This document shows positions 22,874-30,312 of a stretch of DNA of 36,190 nucleotides, one piece after another (position 1 is the first letter of the stretch; each line of letters starts with the position of its first letter). This stretch comes from JAVBNW01 sp031551255 (GTDB lineage Bacteria; Bacillota; Clostridia; Christensenellales; UBA1750): assembly GCA_031551255.1 (NCBI GenBank), contig JAVBNW010000058.1:1-36190 (forward strand), given 5' to 3'. The notes under the pieces were generated by a model. The model was not told where the DNA came from. It ran no database searches and saw only the letters and a list, made by a program, of their open reading frames with translations. A program made the translations under genes and the position numbers.

Positions 22874-24403
22874 CTACGACGGTTGCGCCGTCCAGCCGGC
22901 GCATGCGAGGAATTTGAGCATGCCGGCTTCGCCCGCGGGCGAAGCCGGGTAGACGCCGCAGTCGGCCAATACGCGCGCGCACTTGGCGGCCAATTCTTCG
23001 CGCAAGACCCGCTCTGCGTCCTCGGCCGCGACGACGCCGTGCCGCGAGCGGATATCGCAAAGCCATGCCTGATGTTTCTGCATATCCCCTTCCCACGTGG
23101 GTGGCATCTGCGCGCACAGCGCCTTTTCCACCTGGGCGAGCTCAGCAAGCAGCCGCCCCGGCAGGATGAACAGCCCCATCACCTCGATCAGCCCGATATT
23201 TTCGCGCTTGATGTGGTGAAGATCGGCGTGCGGATGAAAGATGCCCAGCGGGTGCTCGTCGCTGGTTAAGTTGTTGCGAAGCACGAGGTCGAGCACGTAT
23301 ACTTCGCCTTCTTTGCGCAGAGTGGGCGTGATCGCATTGTGCGGCGCGTCGGTCTGGGCGCAGATGCCGAATTCTTCGTCGCTCCAGTCGCGCCATGCCG
23401 CAAGCAAAGCGCAAGCCTTGGCGATCAGCGGCTCGCGCTTTGCCGACGTTAAGCGCACGCTGCTAAGCGGCCAGCGCACGATGCCCGCTTCGACGCCGTC
23501 CTGTGCGCGCAGCTTCTGCGCGATCGGCGCCCGCGTCATCGGAAAACTCTGCCTGCCGCCCTGAAAGTGATCGTGGCTGAGGATCGAGCCGCCGACGATC
23601 GGCAAGTCGGTATTGGAGCCTATGAAATAGTGCGGGAAGCGATCGACGAAATCGAACATCGCGGCGAAGGTCGTATCTGTCATGCGCATGGGCTTGTGGG
23701 TATCGTTCAGCACGATGCAGTGCTCGTCGTAGTAAAGATAGGGCGAGTATTGAAGGTGCCAGCGCTCGCCGCCGAGTGCAAGTGGAACCATGCGGTGGTT
23801 TTGCCGCGCGGGGAAGTTCAGCCTGCCCGCGTAGCCGGTGTTTTCGACGCATAGCTGGCACTTGGGGTAGCCCGAAGCCGGAAGGGAGCGCTCGAGCGCG
23901 ATGGTCTTAGGGTCTTTTTCCGGCTTGGAAAGGTTGATCGTAAGCACCAGTTCCCCCACGGGAGAATCGGCGGAAAACACGACGTTGCGCGCGATGTCGT
24001 CCACGCGGATGTAGTTGTTGTCGCGGCACAGCGCGTAAAACCAATCGGTGGCGGCCGCGATACCCTGCGCGCGCTCGATGGACGTAAAACGATTCGTGAT
24101 AGCGGAGGGCGTCGGGGTGAGAAGCCCCATCAGCCGCGCGGAAAACATTTCGCGGTATGCATCGGGCTCCGGCGGAAAAACGCCCCGGGCAATCGCGTCT
24201 TCACACAGCGCGTCGAGCAGCGCTGACGCCGTTCTGGGAGTCGCGTCTCCTAGAGGAGCGTAGGCTTGTTGGGCGGGGGCAATGTCGAGCTCCAGCGCAT
24301 CCAGCAAGAGATTGCGCGCCCACGGTAAATCTTCGGTTTCGATTAACCCGCGCGCATGGGCAAAGTCGATAAGCTGTTCCAACGTGCTCATAACATCCTG
24401 CAT
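22874..24403 (-). CDS. galT: UDP-glucose--hexose-1-phosphate uridylyltransferase (class 2)
   Basis: 509 residues, the Gram-positive class 2 GalT of the Leloir pathway, exchanging UMP between UDP-glucose and galactose 1-phosphate. Diagnostic parts are SANITNRF-like SAITNRFTSIERAQG, YPKCQLCVENTGYAGRL, IVGGSILSHDHFQGG containing the active-site histidine region, and RNNLTSDEHPLGIFHPHADLHHIK. The ATG follows GGAGGG by about 8 nt. It is divergent from galK with a 226-nt control region; a GNAT gene follows in the same operon. Confidence 0.97.
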   Translation of the reverse strand: MQDVMSTLEQLIDFAHARGLIETEDLPWARNLLLDALELDIAPAQQAYAPLGDATPRTASALLDALCEDAIARGVFPPEPDAYREMFSARLMGLLTPTPSAITNRFTSIERAQGIAAATDWFYALCRDNNYIRVDDIARNVVFSADSPVGELVLTINLSKPEKDPKTIALERSLPASGYPKCQLCVENTGYAGRLNFPARQNHRMVPLALGGERWHLQYSPYLYYDEHCIVLNDTHKPMRMTDTTFAAMFDFVDRFPHYFIGSNTDLPIVGGSILSHDHFQGGRQSFPMTRAPIAQKLRAQDGVEAGIVRWPLSSVRLTSAKREPLIAKACALLAAWRDWSDEEFGICAQTDAPHNAITPTLRKEGEVYVLDLVLRNNLTSDEHPLGIFHPHADLHHIKRENIGLIEVMGLFILPGRLLAELAQVEKALCAQMPPTWEGDMQKHQAWLCDIRSRHGVVAAEDAERVLREELAAKCARVLADCGVYPASPAGEAGMLKFLACAGWTAQPS

Positions 24404-24452
24404 AGGCGTCCCTCCGCGTGGAAAAGATTCAATGTCGGCGATGCTGTGCGGA

Positions 24453-24462
24453 TGCCATGGCA
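24453..24462. promoter_or_regulatory. Palindrome TGCCATGGCA in the galT leader
   Basis: A perfect 10-bp palindrome, framed by CGGATG and CATCCG, lies between the galT promoter and its start. Position fits an operator but no regulator gene is adjacent. Confidence 0.3.
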
Positions 24463-24486
24463 GGCGACATCCGGCATATGCGAGTT

Positions 24487-24515
24487 ATTGTAGCATATTG
24501 GCGGCGGCGTGTCAT
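24487..24515 (-). promoter_or_regulatory. galT promoter
   Basis: On the minus strand -35 ATGACA (24510-24515), 17-nt spacer, -10 TACAAT (24487-24492). Confidence 0.78.
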
Positions 24516-24522
24516 TTAGGCG

Positions 24523-24551
24523 TTGCGAACCGGGCTAAATTGGGGCATAAT
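24523..24551 (+). promoter_or_regulatory. galK promoter
   Basis: -35 TTGCGA (24523-24528), 17-nt spacer, -10 CATAAT (24546-24551). Only 7 nt separate it from the galT -35, so the two promoters lie back to back. Confidence 0.7.
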
Positions 24552-24629
24552 GCCTATAAGAGCCTCTCAACCGGAAAAGTCTTACGTTAGCTCACACCCT
24601 CGCGATTACGCTTTACGGAGGTATTTGGC

Positions 24630-25913
24630 ATGGAAATATACGCGGAGTTGTTAAAGACCTTGCGTACGCCTGAGCAGGCCGCGCGCTTTGCATCGCTGTA
24701 CGGAGCCGGAGAGGGAGTGGCGCTTGCGCAGGCGGATCGTTATTCGCGCGTCATCCGGCGTTTCGCCGCTCTTGTCGGCGAAAAGGCGAAGCTTCGCTTT
24801 TTTTCCGCGCCGGGCAGAACGGAAATCGGCGGCAACCATACCGACCACAATAGGGGCCAGGTGCTCGCCGCGGCGATCACGCTGGATACCATCGCCGCCG
24901 TATGCCCGACCGACGACGGCGTGGTTACGCTTTACAGCGAGGGCTACGACCAGCCCTTTTCTGTGGATACTTCCGATCTTACCAAGAGGAGCGAGCATCA
25001 GACCGCCACGCTGATTCGCGGGGTTGCCGCGCGCATGAAGGAGCAGGGAAGGCCTGTAGGCGGGTTTCAGGCGGTGGTGACGTCGAGCGTGTTGGTAGGC
25101 TCGGGCCTTTCCTCGTCGGCGGCGTTCGAGGTGCTCCTTTGCGCGATCTTCGATGGCCTCTATGGAGGCGGCTCGCTGGATGCGCTGACCCGCGCACAGA
25201 TATGCCAATGGGCGGAGAACAACTACATGGACAAGCCCAGCGGCCTGATGGATCAGACCGCCTCCGCCTCGGGCGGCCTCGTGCACATCGACTTTGGGCC
25301 GCAAAAGCCTAAGGTTGAGCGCCTGGATTTCGACTTTGCGCAAAAGGGCTATGCACTTGTGGTGGTGGGTACGGGCTCGTCGCACGACGACCTTACGCAT
25401 GAATATGCGTCCATTCCCGCCGAAATGCGAGCGGTAGCAGGCGCTCTGGGGGGCAAGGTGCTCTACGATGTGCTGGGCGAGCAGGTTCTTAGCGACGTGC
25501 GCCTGCTGCGCGAAAAGGCGGGAGACAGGGCGGTGCTGCGCGCGCTGCACTTCTGCGACGAAAACGCGCGCGTGCAGGCGATGGTTAACGCGCTTAGGCA
25601 AGACGACGTTGCGGGGTTTTTCGCCAAGATCATCGAATCGGGCGAGAGCAGCTGGAAGCTTTTGCAGAACGTATACGTGGGCGGGCACGAAGAACAACCC
25701 CTGGCGCTTGCGCTGGAATTGAGCCGCCGCTTCCTTCAGGGCAGGGGCGCATGGCGGGTGCACGGCGGCGGGTTCGCCGGCACTATCCTGGCGTTCGTGC
25801 CGCACGACGCGCTGGGCGAATACACCGCTATGATGGACGAGCTCTTCGGCGACGGGGCGTGTTCGGTGTTGGGCATACGCTCGCAGGGCGCGATCGAGGT
25901 CGTACTGGGGTGA
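24630..25913 (+). CDS. galK: Galactokinase
   Basis: 427 residues, GHMP kinase that phosphorylates galactose with ATP. The galactokinase signature is GRTEIGGNHTDHN (about residues 60-72), the ATP loop is VLVGSGLSSSAAFEV (about 150-165), and the third GHMP motif is RVHGGGFAGTI near the C terminus. The N-terminal extension before the signature is somewhat longer than in the E. coli enzyme, as in several Clostridia. GGAGG lies about 9 nt before the ATG. The gene is divergent from galT; galE is not in the window. Confidence 0.95.
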   Translation: MEIYAELLKTLRTPEQAARFASLYGAGEGVALAQADRYSRVIRRFAALVGEKAKLRFFSAPGRTEIGGNHTDHNRGQVLAAAITLDTIAAVCPTDDGVVTLYSEGYDQPFSVDTSDLTKRSEHQTATLIRGVAARMKEQGRPVGGFQAVVTSSVLVGSGLSSSAAFEVLLCAIFDGLYGGGSLDALTRAQICQWAENNYMDKPSGLMDQTASASGGLVHIDFGPQKPKVERLDFDFAQKGYALVVVGTGSSHDDLTHEYASIPAEMRAVAGALGGKVLYDVLGEQVLSDVRLLREKAGDRAVLRALHFCDENARVQAMVNALRQDDVAGFFAKIIESGESSWKLLQNVYVGGHEEQPLALALELSRRFLQGRGAWRVHGGGFAGTILAFVPHDALGEYTAMMDELFGDGACSVLGIRSQGAIEVVLG

Positions 25914-26013
25914 GCGGGCCCTTTGCTCCATTGCACATATCATAAAGCGTATTTGTAGTGGCCGACGGTTGGCGGGGGCAATTGCCCGCAGGGCATGAGG
26001 GGGAATAGGCCGA

Positions 26014-27018
26014 ATGATTCTCGCACATAGCTTAAAAAAAGGCGACACTATCGCATTTTTTTCTCCATCCTCGCCGATAACCGCCAAAGCGCCCGTGCGT
26101 TTTGAGAGGGCTCAAAAGTTCTTGCGCGACAAGGGCTTTCATCTGGTGGCGGGGGGGTTGACGGGCAAGGCGGACTATTATCGCTCAGGCTCGATTGAAC
26201 AAAGGGCCGGCGAATTGAACGCGCTTATTAGAAACCCTGAAGTGAAATGCATCATTTCAACGATAGGCGGAATGAACTCCAACTCGTTGTTGCCGTATAT
26301 CGATTATGAACAACTGAAAGTTGATCCGAAAATCATTGTCGGCTACTCAGATATGACGGCGATTTTGTTGGGCATCTATGCGAAAACGGGGTTGGTAACA
26401 TATTACGGCCCCGCGTTGGTCGCTTCGTTCGGCGAGCTTTCGCCATACCAGGACATGGCGTTTGAATACTTCGCGGGCATCGTCATGGACGATCCCCGGC
26501 CGCCGTTTTCTCTTCCCACCCCGCCGTTTTGGACGGATGAGTTCATACCCTGGGAAGAACAGGATACGCCAAAGACCGGTACCCCCAATCAGCTGGTAAC
26601 ACTTAATCCGGGTATGGCGACGGGCAGGCTGATCGGAGGCAATCTCAATACGATGGAAGGGCTTTGGGGCAGCCCCTATATGCCCGATATTCAAAAGGGC
26701 GATATACTGCTCATCGAGGACAGCCAAAAGGATATAAGCGTTATAGAGCGGAGCTTTTCGCTGCTTAAGGTAAATGGAGTCTTTGAGAAAGTCGGCGGGA
26801 TTATCTTGGGAAAGCATGAATCGTTCAGGGACTTGGAAACGGGAAGGAAGCCGTATGAGGTCTTGCTGGAAGTCATGGGGCAACCTCAATGCCCCATTCT
26901 CGCGGACTTTGATTGCGCGCACACGCTGCCGATGCTGACGGCGCCGATCGGCTGTCAGGTTGCGCTGGATGCTACGAATCAAAAGATAACGCTGCTTGGT
27001 GAATGGATTAGGCCGTAA
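26014..27018 (+). CDS. S66 family LD-carboxypeptidase / MccF-like peptidase
   Basis: 334 residues. The order of S66 motifs is intact: SPSSPIT at the N terminus, TIGGMNSN, the nucleophile serine in VGYSDMTAIL, a glutamate in ILLIEDSQ, and the histidine in DCAHTLPMLTAPIG. The fold covers muramoyl-tetrapeptide LD-carboxypeptidases that trim peptidoglycan and MccF proteins that cleave the peptide antibiotic microcin C. The insertion-rich middle and length favour the MccF branch, but this is a judgement by eye. No signal peptide, so cytoplasmic. GAGGGGGA precedes the ATG. Composition is AT-rich (22/60 G+C at 26281-26340), unlike galK. Confidence 0.9.
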   Translation: MILAHSLKKGDTIAFFSPSSPITAKAPVRFERAQKFLRDKGFHLVAGGLTGKADYYRSGSIEQRAGELNALIRNPEVKCIISTIGGMNSNSLLPYIDYEQLKVDPKIIVGYSDMTAILLGIYAKTGLVTYYGPALVASFGELSPYQDMAFEYFAGIVMDDPRPPFSLPTPPFWTDEFIPWEEQDTPKTGTPNQLVTLNPGMATGRLIGGNLNTMEGLWGSPYMPDIQKGDILLIEDSQKDISVIERSFSLLKVNGVFEKVGGIILGKHESFRDLETGRKPYEVLLEVMGQPQCPILADFDCAHTLPMLTAPIGCQVALDATNQKITLLGEWIRP

Positions 27019-27074
27019 GCGCATGACAGGGCATAGTTGCATGCTCCAATAGCGGCTAAAGGTGAGAGGCCCTA

Positions 27075-27644
27075 ATGTGTAAACCGCGTTTATTGGTAGT
27101 AACCGGAATGCCGGGAGCCGGCAAGACTACCTTTGCAAAAGCGCTCGGCGATGAAATACACATGCCGGTTATCAGCCGAGACCATATCAAAGAAGGGTAT
27201 GTGCATAGCCTTGGCATGAAACATGCGGATCTTCCGCCGGAGGCCAACGGCATTGCGACGGACATCTTTTCTGATACGCTCAAATTGCTGGTGTCCAATC
27301 GCGTTTCTGTGATCGCGGAAGCGGCGTTTCAGCATAAGGTATGGTCTCCTATGCTGGATTGGTTTATGGATAAGGCGCGCATTTATGTATTGATCTTAAA
27401 AGTGGACGATAGAGTTGCTTTTGATAGGTACATCAAGCGAGGGTTGGCTAACCCGTCGCGAGAATATTTTCACGGCGATGCGGGGGTTGATATGGCCAGA
27501 AAAGGGAACATGGCGAGCATGAGCCCGTACGATGAGCCCCGCATTGACGTACCCACATTCTATATCGATACTTCTGGCGAGTATAGACCATCGATTAAGG
27601 AATTGGCAAAAAAAGTTTTTGCTTATGGTAGCGACGAAGCGTAA
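27075..27644 (+). CDS. P-loop kinase-like ATPase (AAA_33 type)
   Basis: 189 residues. Walker A is VVTGMPGAGKTTFAKAL at the N terminus, SRDHIKEGYVHSLGM resembles the switch segment of small kinases, and IAEAAFQHKVW occupies the Walker B/acceptor position. VLILKVDDRVAFDRYIKRG is the lid-like region. The family includes nucleotide, polynucleotide and antibiotic kinases; the acceptor is unknown. It follows the S66 gene after 56 nt with GGTGAGAGG as a loose ribosome site and shares its AT-rich composition, so the two may have arrived together. Confidence 0.82.
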   Translation: MCKPRLLVVTGMPGAGKTTFAKALGDEIHMPVISRDHIKEGYVHSLGMKHADLPPEANGIATDIFSDTLKLLVSNRVSVIAEAAFQHKVWSPMLDWFMDKARIYVLILKVDDRVAFDRYIKRGLANPSREYFHGDAGVDMARKGNMASMSPYDEPRIDVPTFYIDTSGEYRPSIKELAKKVFAYGSDEA

Positions 27645-27753
27645 TGCAGGCGTTTGTCGGGTTCAGCAGGCGAAAAACCGTTGAAACCATTGGCGAAGGC
27701 AACGATTGCAAGCGAGGATACATATCTTGGGATGAGTTCTCATAAAGTCGGCC

Positions 27754-27783
27754 TTGACAATTCTTTTGGCAAGGGATTACAAT
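27754..27783 (+). promoter_or_regulatory. Promoter of the FMN-riboswitch/ribU unit
   Basis: Perfect -35 TTGACA (27754-27759), 18-nt spacer, -10 TACAAT (27778-27783), about 18 nt before the riboswitch. Confidence 0.88.
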
Positions 27784-27800
27784 GCGAATAGCTGAAACGA

Positions 27801-27925
27801 GCGTCTTCAGGGCGGGGTGAAAGTCCCCACCGGCGGTATAGCCCGCGAACCGCGTGCGGTGAAAGCCAGCGCGGCCGATCCGGCGAAAATCCGGAGCCGA
27901 CAGTATAGTCTGGATGAAAGAAGGC
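27801..27925 (+). promoter_or_regulatory. FMN riboswitch (RFN element)
   Basis: The canonical conserved blocks are all present in order: AGGGCGGGGTGAAAGTCCCC, ACCGGCGGTA, AGCCCGCGA, GCGGTGAAAGCC as the variable stem, GATCCGG with AAATCCGGAGCCGACAGT, and ATAGTCTGGATGAAAGAAG. CTTC and GAAG close the P1 stem. Binding of flavin mononucleotide should switch off the downstream riboflavin uptake gene. Confidence 0.97.
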
Positions 27926-27950
27926 AGCGCGCAGCCCTCTTGGGATTGCG

Positions 27951-27982
27951 TAGCCCCGGCGCTTGCTGGGGCTATATTTCTT
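27951..27982 (+). terminator. Terminator in the FMN riboswitch expression platform
   Basis: TAGCCCCGGC (27951-27960) pairs with GCTGGGGCTA (27965-27974), followed by TATTTCTT. In addition AGCCCTC (27933-27939) is exactly complementary to GAGGGCT (27986-27992), which includes the ribU ribosome site, so translation may also be masked. Confidence 0.75.
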
Positions 27983-27997
27983 GGGGAGGGCTTAGCT

Positions 27998-28579
27998 ATG
28001 AGAATGAGCAAGCGCATTCGCAATCTCGTCAGGGCCGCCGTGTTGTCGGCCATCGCCGTTGTGTTGATGTTTCCGATTTTCGAAATCCCTCTGTCGTTTT
28101 TTGCCCCCTGGCTGAAGCTCGATTTTTCCACGCTGCCGGTGCTGTTGGCGGGCTTTGCGCTGGGCCCCGGCTGGGGTGTCGCGGTACAGGCGGTCAAGTC
28201 GCTTCTGCACTGGCCCATGGGCTCGACCGGCGGAATCGGCGAAATTGCCGATTTTGTGGTGGGTACGGCCATGATGTTGCCCGCGTCGCTTATGTATCTT
28301 AAGATGCGCTCGCGCAAGGGCGCGTTGATCGGCATGGCGATAGGCGTCGTATGCATGACGGCGGCCGGCGCGCTGGTCAACTACTTTGTGATGCTGCCGC
28401 TGTATTTCGGGGCCGACATCGCAGGGGGCCTGGCGAAGGCCTCGCCCTATGGCGACGTAGGCAGTTATATCACCGCCGCGGTGATTCCGTTTAACCTAGT
28501 CAAGGGCGTGCTCGTAGGCGCCGTAACGTTCTTTTTGTATAAATATTTGCGGCGTTTTCTGCACGACCCGAGGAGCTAA
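27998..28579 (+). CDS. ribU: Riboflavin ECF transporter S component RibU
   Basis: About 193 residues with five to six membrane helices. The first helix NLVRAAVLSAIAVVLMF carries the A-rich motif that contacts the ECF T subunit. FEIPLSFFAPWLKLDFSTLPVLLAGFALGP (in pieces) and VKSLLHWPMGSTGGIGEIADF are strongly RibU-like, with LKLDFS as the riboflavin-binding loop. It captures riboflavin for the shared ECF module, whose EcfA and EcfT genes lie elsewhere. GGGGAGGG precedes the ATG. Control by the FMN riboswitch directly upstream confirms the substrate. Confidence 0.96.
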   Translation: MRMSKRIRNLVRAAVLSAIAVVLMFPIFEIPLSFFAPWLKLDFSTLPVLLAGFALGPGWGVAVQAVKSLLHWPMGSTGGIGEIADFVVGTAMMLPASLMYLKMRSRKGALIGMAIGVVCMTAAGALVNYFVMLPLYFGADIAGGLAKASPYGDVGSYITAAVIPFNLVKGVLVGAVTFFLYKYLRRFLHDPRS

Positions 28580-28580
28580 T

Positions 28581-29045
28581 ATGCGTTTTATTACCCGATC
28601 CGAAGCTGAAACCGAAGATCTTGCCGCCGCGCTCGCGCCCAAGCTTTGCAAAGGCGATGTGTTGCTTTTGCGCGGCGAAATGGGCGCGGGCAAGACGGCT
28701 TTCGTGCGCGGCCTCGCGCGCGGCATGGGGGTTTGCGGGGTCTCCAGCCCTACGTTTGCGCTGATTAACCGCTACGAGGGCGGGCGCGTTCCGCTTACGC
28801 ATATGGATCTTTATCGGCTTGCGGGCGCCCGCGAGGTGGAGGAAATCGGCTTTTCCGATGCGCTGGAGGAAGGGGTTTCGGCGATCGAGTGGCCGGACAT
28901 TGCCGGGCCGCTTCTGCCTGAGCGCTGTATCGGCGTCCGCCTGACGGCTTCGGATGAGGACGACGTGCGTGCGATCGATATCGAGGGGATGAGCGATCTT
29001 TATGCCTTGGAAGGAGCGATGCGGTTTGCTGTGCCTGGCGCTTGA
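28581..29045 (+). CDS. tsaE: tRNA t6A biosynthesis ATPase TsaE
   Basis: 154 residues. Walker A is LLLRGEMGAGKTAFVRGLA, followed by VSSPTFALINRYEG and HMDLYRL, the TsaE hallmarks. It supports threonylcarbamoyl transfer to A37 of ANN-decoding tRNAs together with TsaB and TsaD. Its ATG is 1 nt after the ribU stop, with GAGGAGC inside the end of ribU, so it is co-transcribed. It is usually essential. tsaD is not in the window. Confidence 0.96.
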   Translation: MRFITRSEAETEDLAAALAPKLCKGDVLLLRGEMGAGKTAFVRGLARGMGVCGVSSPTFALINRYEGGRVPLTHMDLYRLAGAREVEEIGFSDALEEGVSAIEWPDIAGPLLPERCIGVRLTASDEDDVRAIDIEGMSDLYALEGAMRFAVPGA

Positions 29046-29706
29046 CGCCTCGGGCCCGGCGGCTTCCGCGGCTGTCGTACGCGATGGCAGTATGATTGCC
29101 GAGCGCGTTTTGGTTCGGGAAAAGGCGCACGCTTCCATGCTCGCGCCGATGGCCAAGGGCGTTATGGAAGATGCGGGCGCGTCCATCGAAGATATGGCCG
29201 TCATCGCGTGTGTCGCGGGGCCGGGTTCATTTACGGGCGTCCGCATCGGCGTCGCGCTGGCGCAGGGCATCGCGCTTACGGCGGGCAAGCCCTGCTGCGC
29301 GGTCAACGCGCTCGAGGCGCTCGCATACCCACATAGATTCGATAGGCGGCTTATCTGCGCAATTTTGGACGCGCGCGTCGGCCAGGTATACGGCGCGGCG
29401 TTTGCGCATGGCCAAAGGTTGCTCGAGGATGTCGCGCTTCCGCTCGAAGAATACGTGGGTCGCATACGGCCCCTTGGCGAAAGTTATTTATTTGTGGGCG
29501 ACGGGACGCATATACATGGGCAGGCGCTTTCGGCGGCGTTGGGGGCTGCCGCCGACATTGACGCGACGCGCATGCTCAGGGCTTCCGACGCGGCTTTTCT
29601 AGCGCTTAGCGCACAAGAGAAGTGGGAGCATGCCGCCGCGCTGCGCCCGCTTTACCTGCGCGCTCCGCAGGCCGAAAGGGAGAGGATGGCAAGACTCGAT
29701 GGATGA
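29026..29706 (+). CDS. tsaB: tRNA t6A biosynthesis protein TsaB
   Basis: About 226 residues, ASKHA-fold partner of TsaD. LCLALDASGPAASAAVV is the N-terminal phosphate-1-like strand, and VAGPGSFTGVRIGVALAQGIAL is the TsaB hallmark. The TTG at 29026 is preferred since it places the first strand exactly as in the family and has GGAAGGAG 9 nt upstream; an ATG at 29002 would add eight residues. It overlaps the end of tsaE and the start of rimI. Confidence 0.94.
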   Translation: MLCLALDASGPAASAAVVRDGSMIAERVLVREKAHASMLAPMAKGVMEDAGASIEDMAVIACVAGPGSFTGVRIGVALAQGIALTAGKPCCAVNALEALAYPHRFDRRLICAILDARVGQVYGAAFAHGQRLLEDVALPLEEYVGRIRPLGESYLFVGDGTHIHGQALSAALGAAADIDATRMLRASDAAFLALSAQEKWEHAAALRPLYLRAPQAERERMARLDG

Positions 29707-30169
29707 CGTTTGCATACGCCCCATGTGCGAAGGCGACTTGGATGCCGTGATGGAAATCGAGCATCTGTGCTTTTCCACGCCCTGGTCGCGAGAGAGCTTC
29801 CGCATGGAGATCGAGGAAAATCGCTGCGCGCGCTATCTGGTGCTGACGGTGAACGAAAGGCCCGTCGCCTATGCGGGCGCGTGGCTGGTGATTGACGAGG
29901 GCCACGTTACCAACGTGGCCGTACATCCGGATTTCCGGGGCAAGGGCTACGGCGAGCGCATCACGCGCGCGCTGATGAAGGAATGCTTAAAGATCGGCAT
30001 TTCGTGGCTGACTCTCGAGGTACGCAGGTCCAATGAAACGGCGCAAAGCCTCTACCGCAAGCTCGGCTTTACCGAGGTGGGCGTGCGAAAGAAGTACTAC
30101 GAGGACAACGGCGAGGACGCGTATATTATGGTGGTGGAAAACCTGCGCGCCGCGCTGGGAGCCGAGTGA
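29699..30169 (+). CDS. rimI: Ribosomal-protein-alanine N-acetyltransferase RimI
   Basis: About 156 residues. IRPMCEGDLDAVMEIEHLCFSTPWSRESF at the start, VTNVAVHPDFRGKGYGERI with the acetyl-CoA loop RGKGYG, and LEVRRSNETAQSLYRKLGF are the RimI pattern. It acetylates the N terminus of ribosomal protein S18 in model organisms. The ATG overlaps the tsaB stop by 8 nt. The tsaE-tsaB-rimI order is common in Bacillota, usually with tsaD next, which is missing here. Confidence 0.93.
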   Translation: MDDVCIRPMCEGDLDAVMEIEHLCFSTPWSRESFRMEIEENRCARYLVLTVNERPVAYAGAWLVIDEGHVTNVAVHPDFRGKGYGERITRALMKECLKIGISWLTLEVRRSNETAQSLYRKLGFTEVGVRKKYYEDNGEDAYIMVVENLRAALGAE

Positions 30170-30220
30170 TAGTTTACCGTGGCATGGACAAGTTGCACAT
30201 CGAAGGTACCACGATGCTGT

Positions 30221-30251
30221 AAAAGCTTCACGTTGTGGAGCTTTTCTTTTT
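30221..30251 (+). terminator. Terminator after rimI
   Basis: AAAAGCTTCAC (30221-30231) pairs with GTGGAGCTTTT (30235-30245), followed by CTTTTT. It closes the ribU-tsaE-tsaB-rimI unit. Confidence 0.93.
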
Positions 30252-30264
30252 CCATTTGCGCATA

Positions 30265-30270
30265 TACAAT
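30265..30270 (+). promoter_or_regulatory. Possible -10 element of the MocR operon
   Basis: TACAAT lies 43 nt before the MocR start, with only TTTTCT at 17 nt upstream as -35. A weak core promoter here would fit activator dependence. Confidence 0.45.
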
Positions 30271-30312
30271 ACATGACAGTGAAGTGAGGCAAAGAAGGGG
30301 AGGAGGGCGCAT

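Noticed and set aside
24651..26087. 478-codon minus-strand frame over galK
   Set aside because: Antisense shadow of a clear galactokinase gene.
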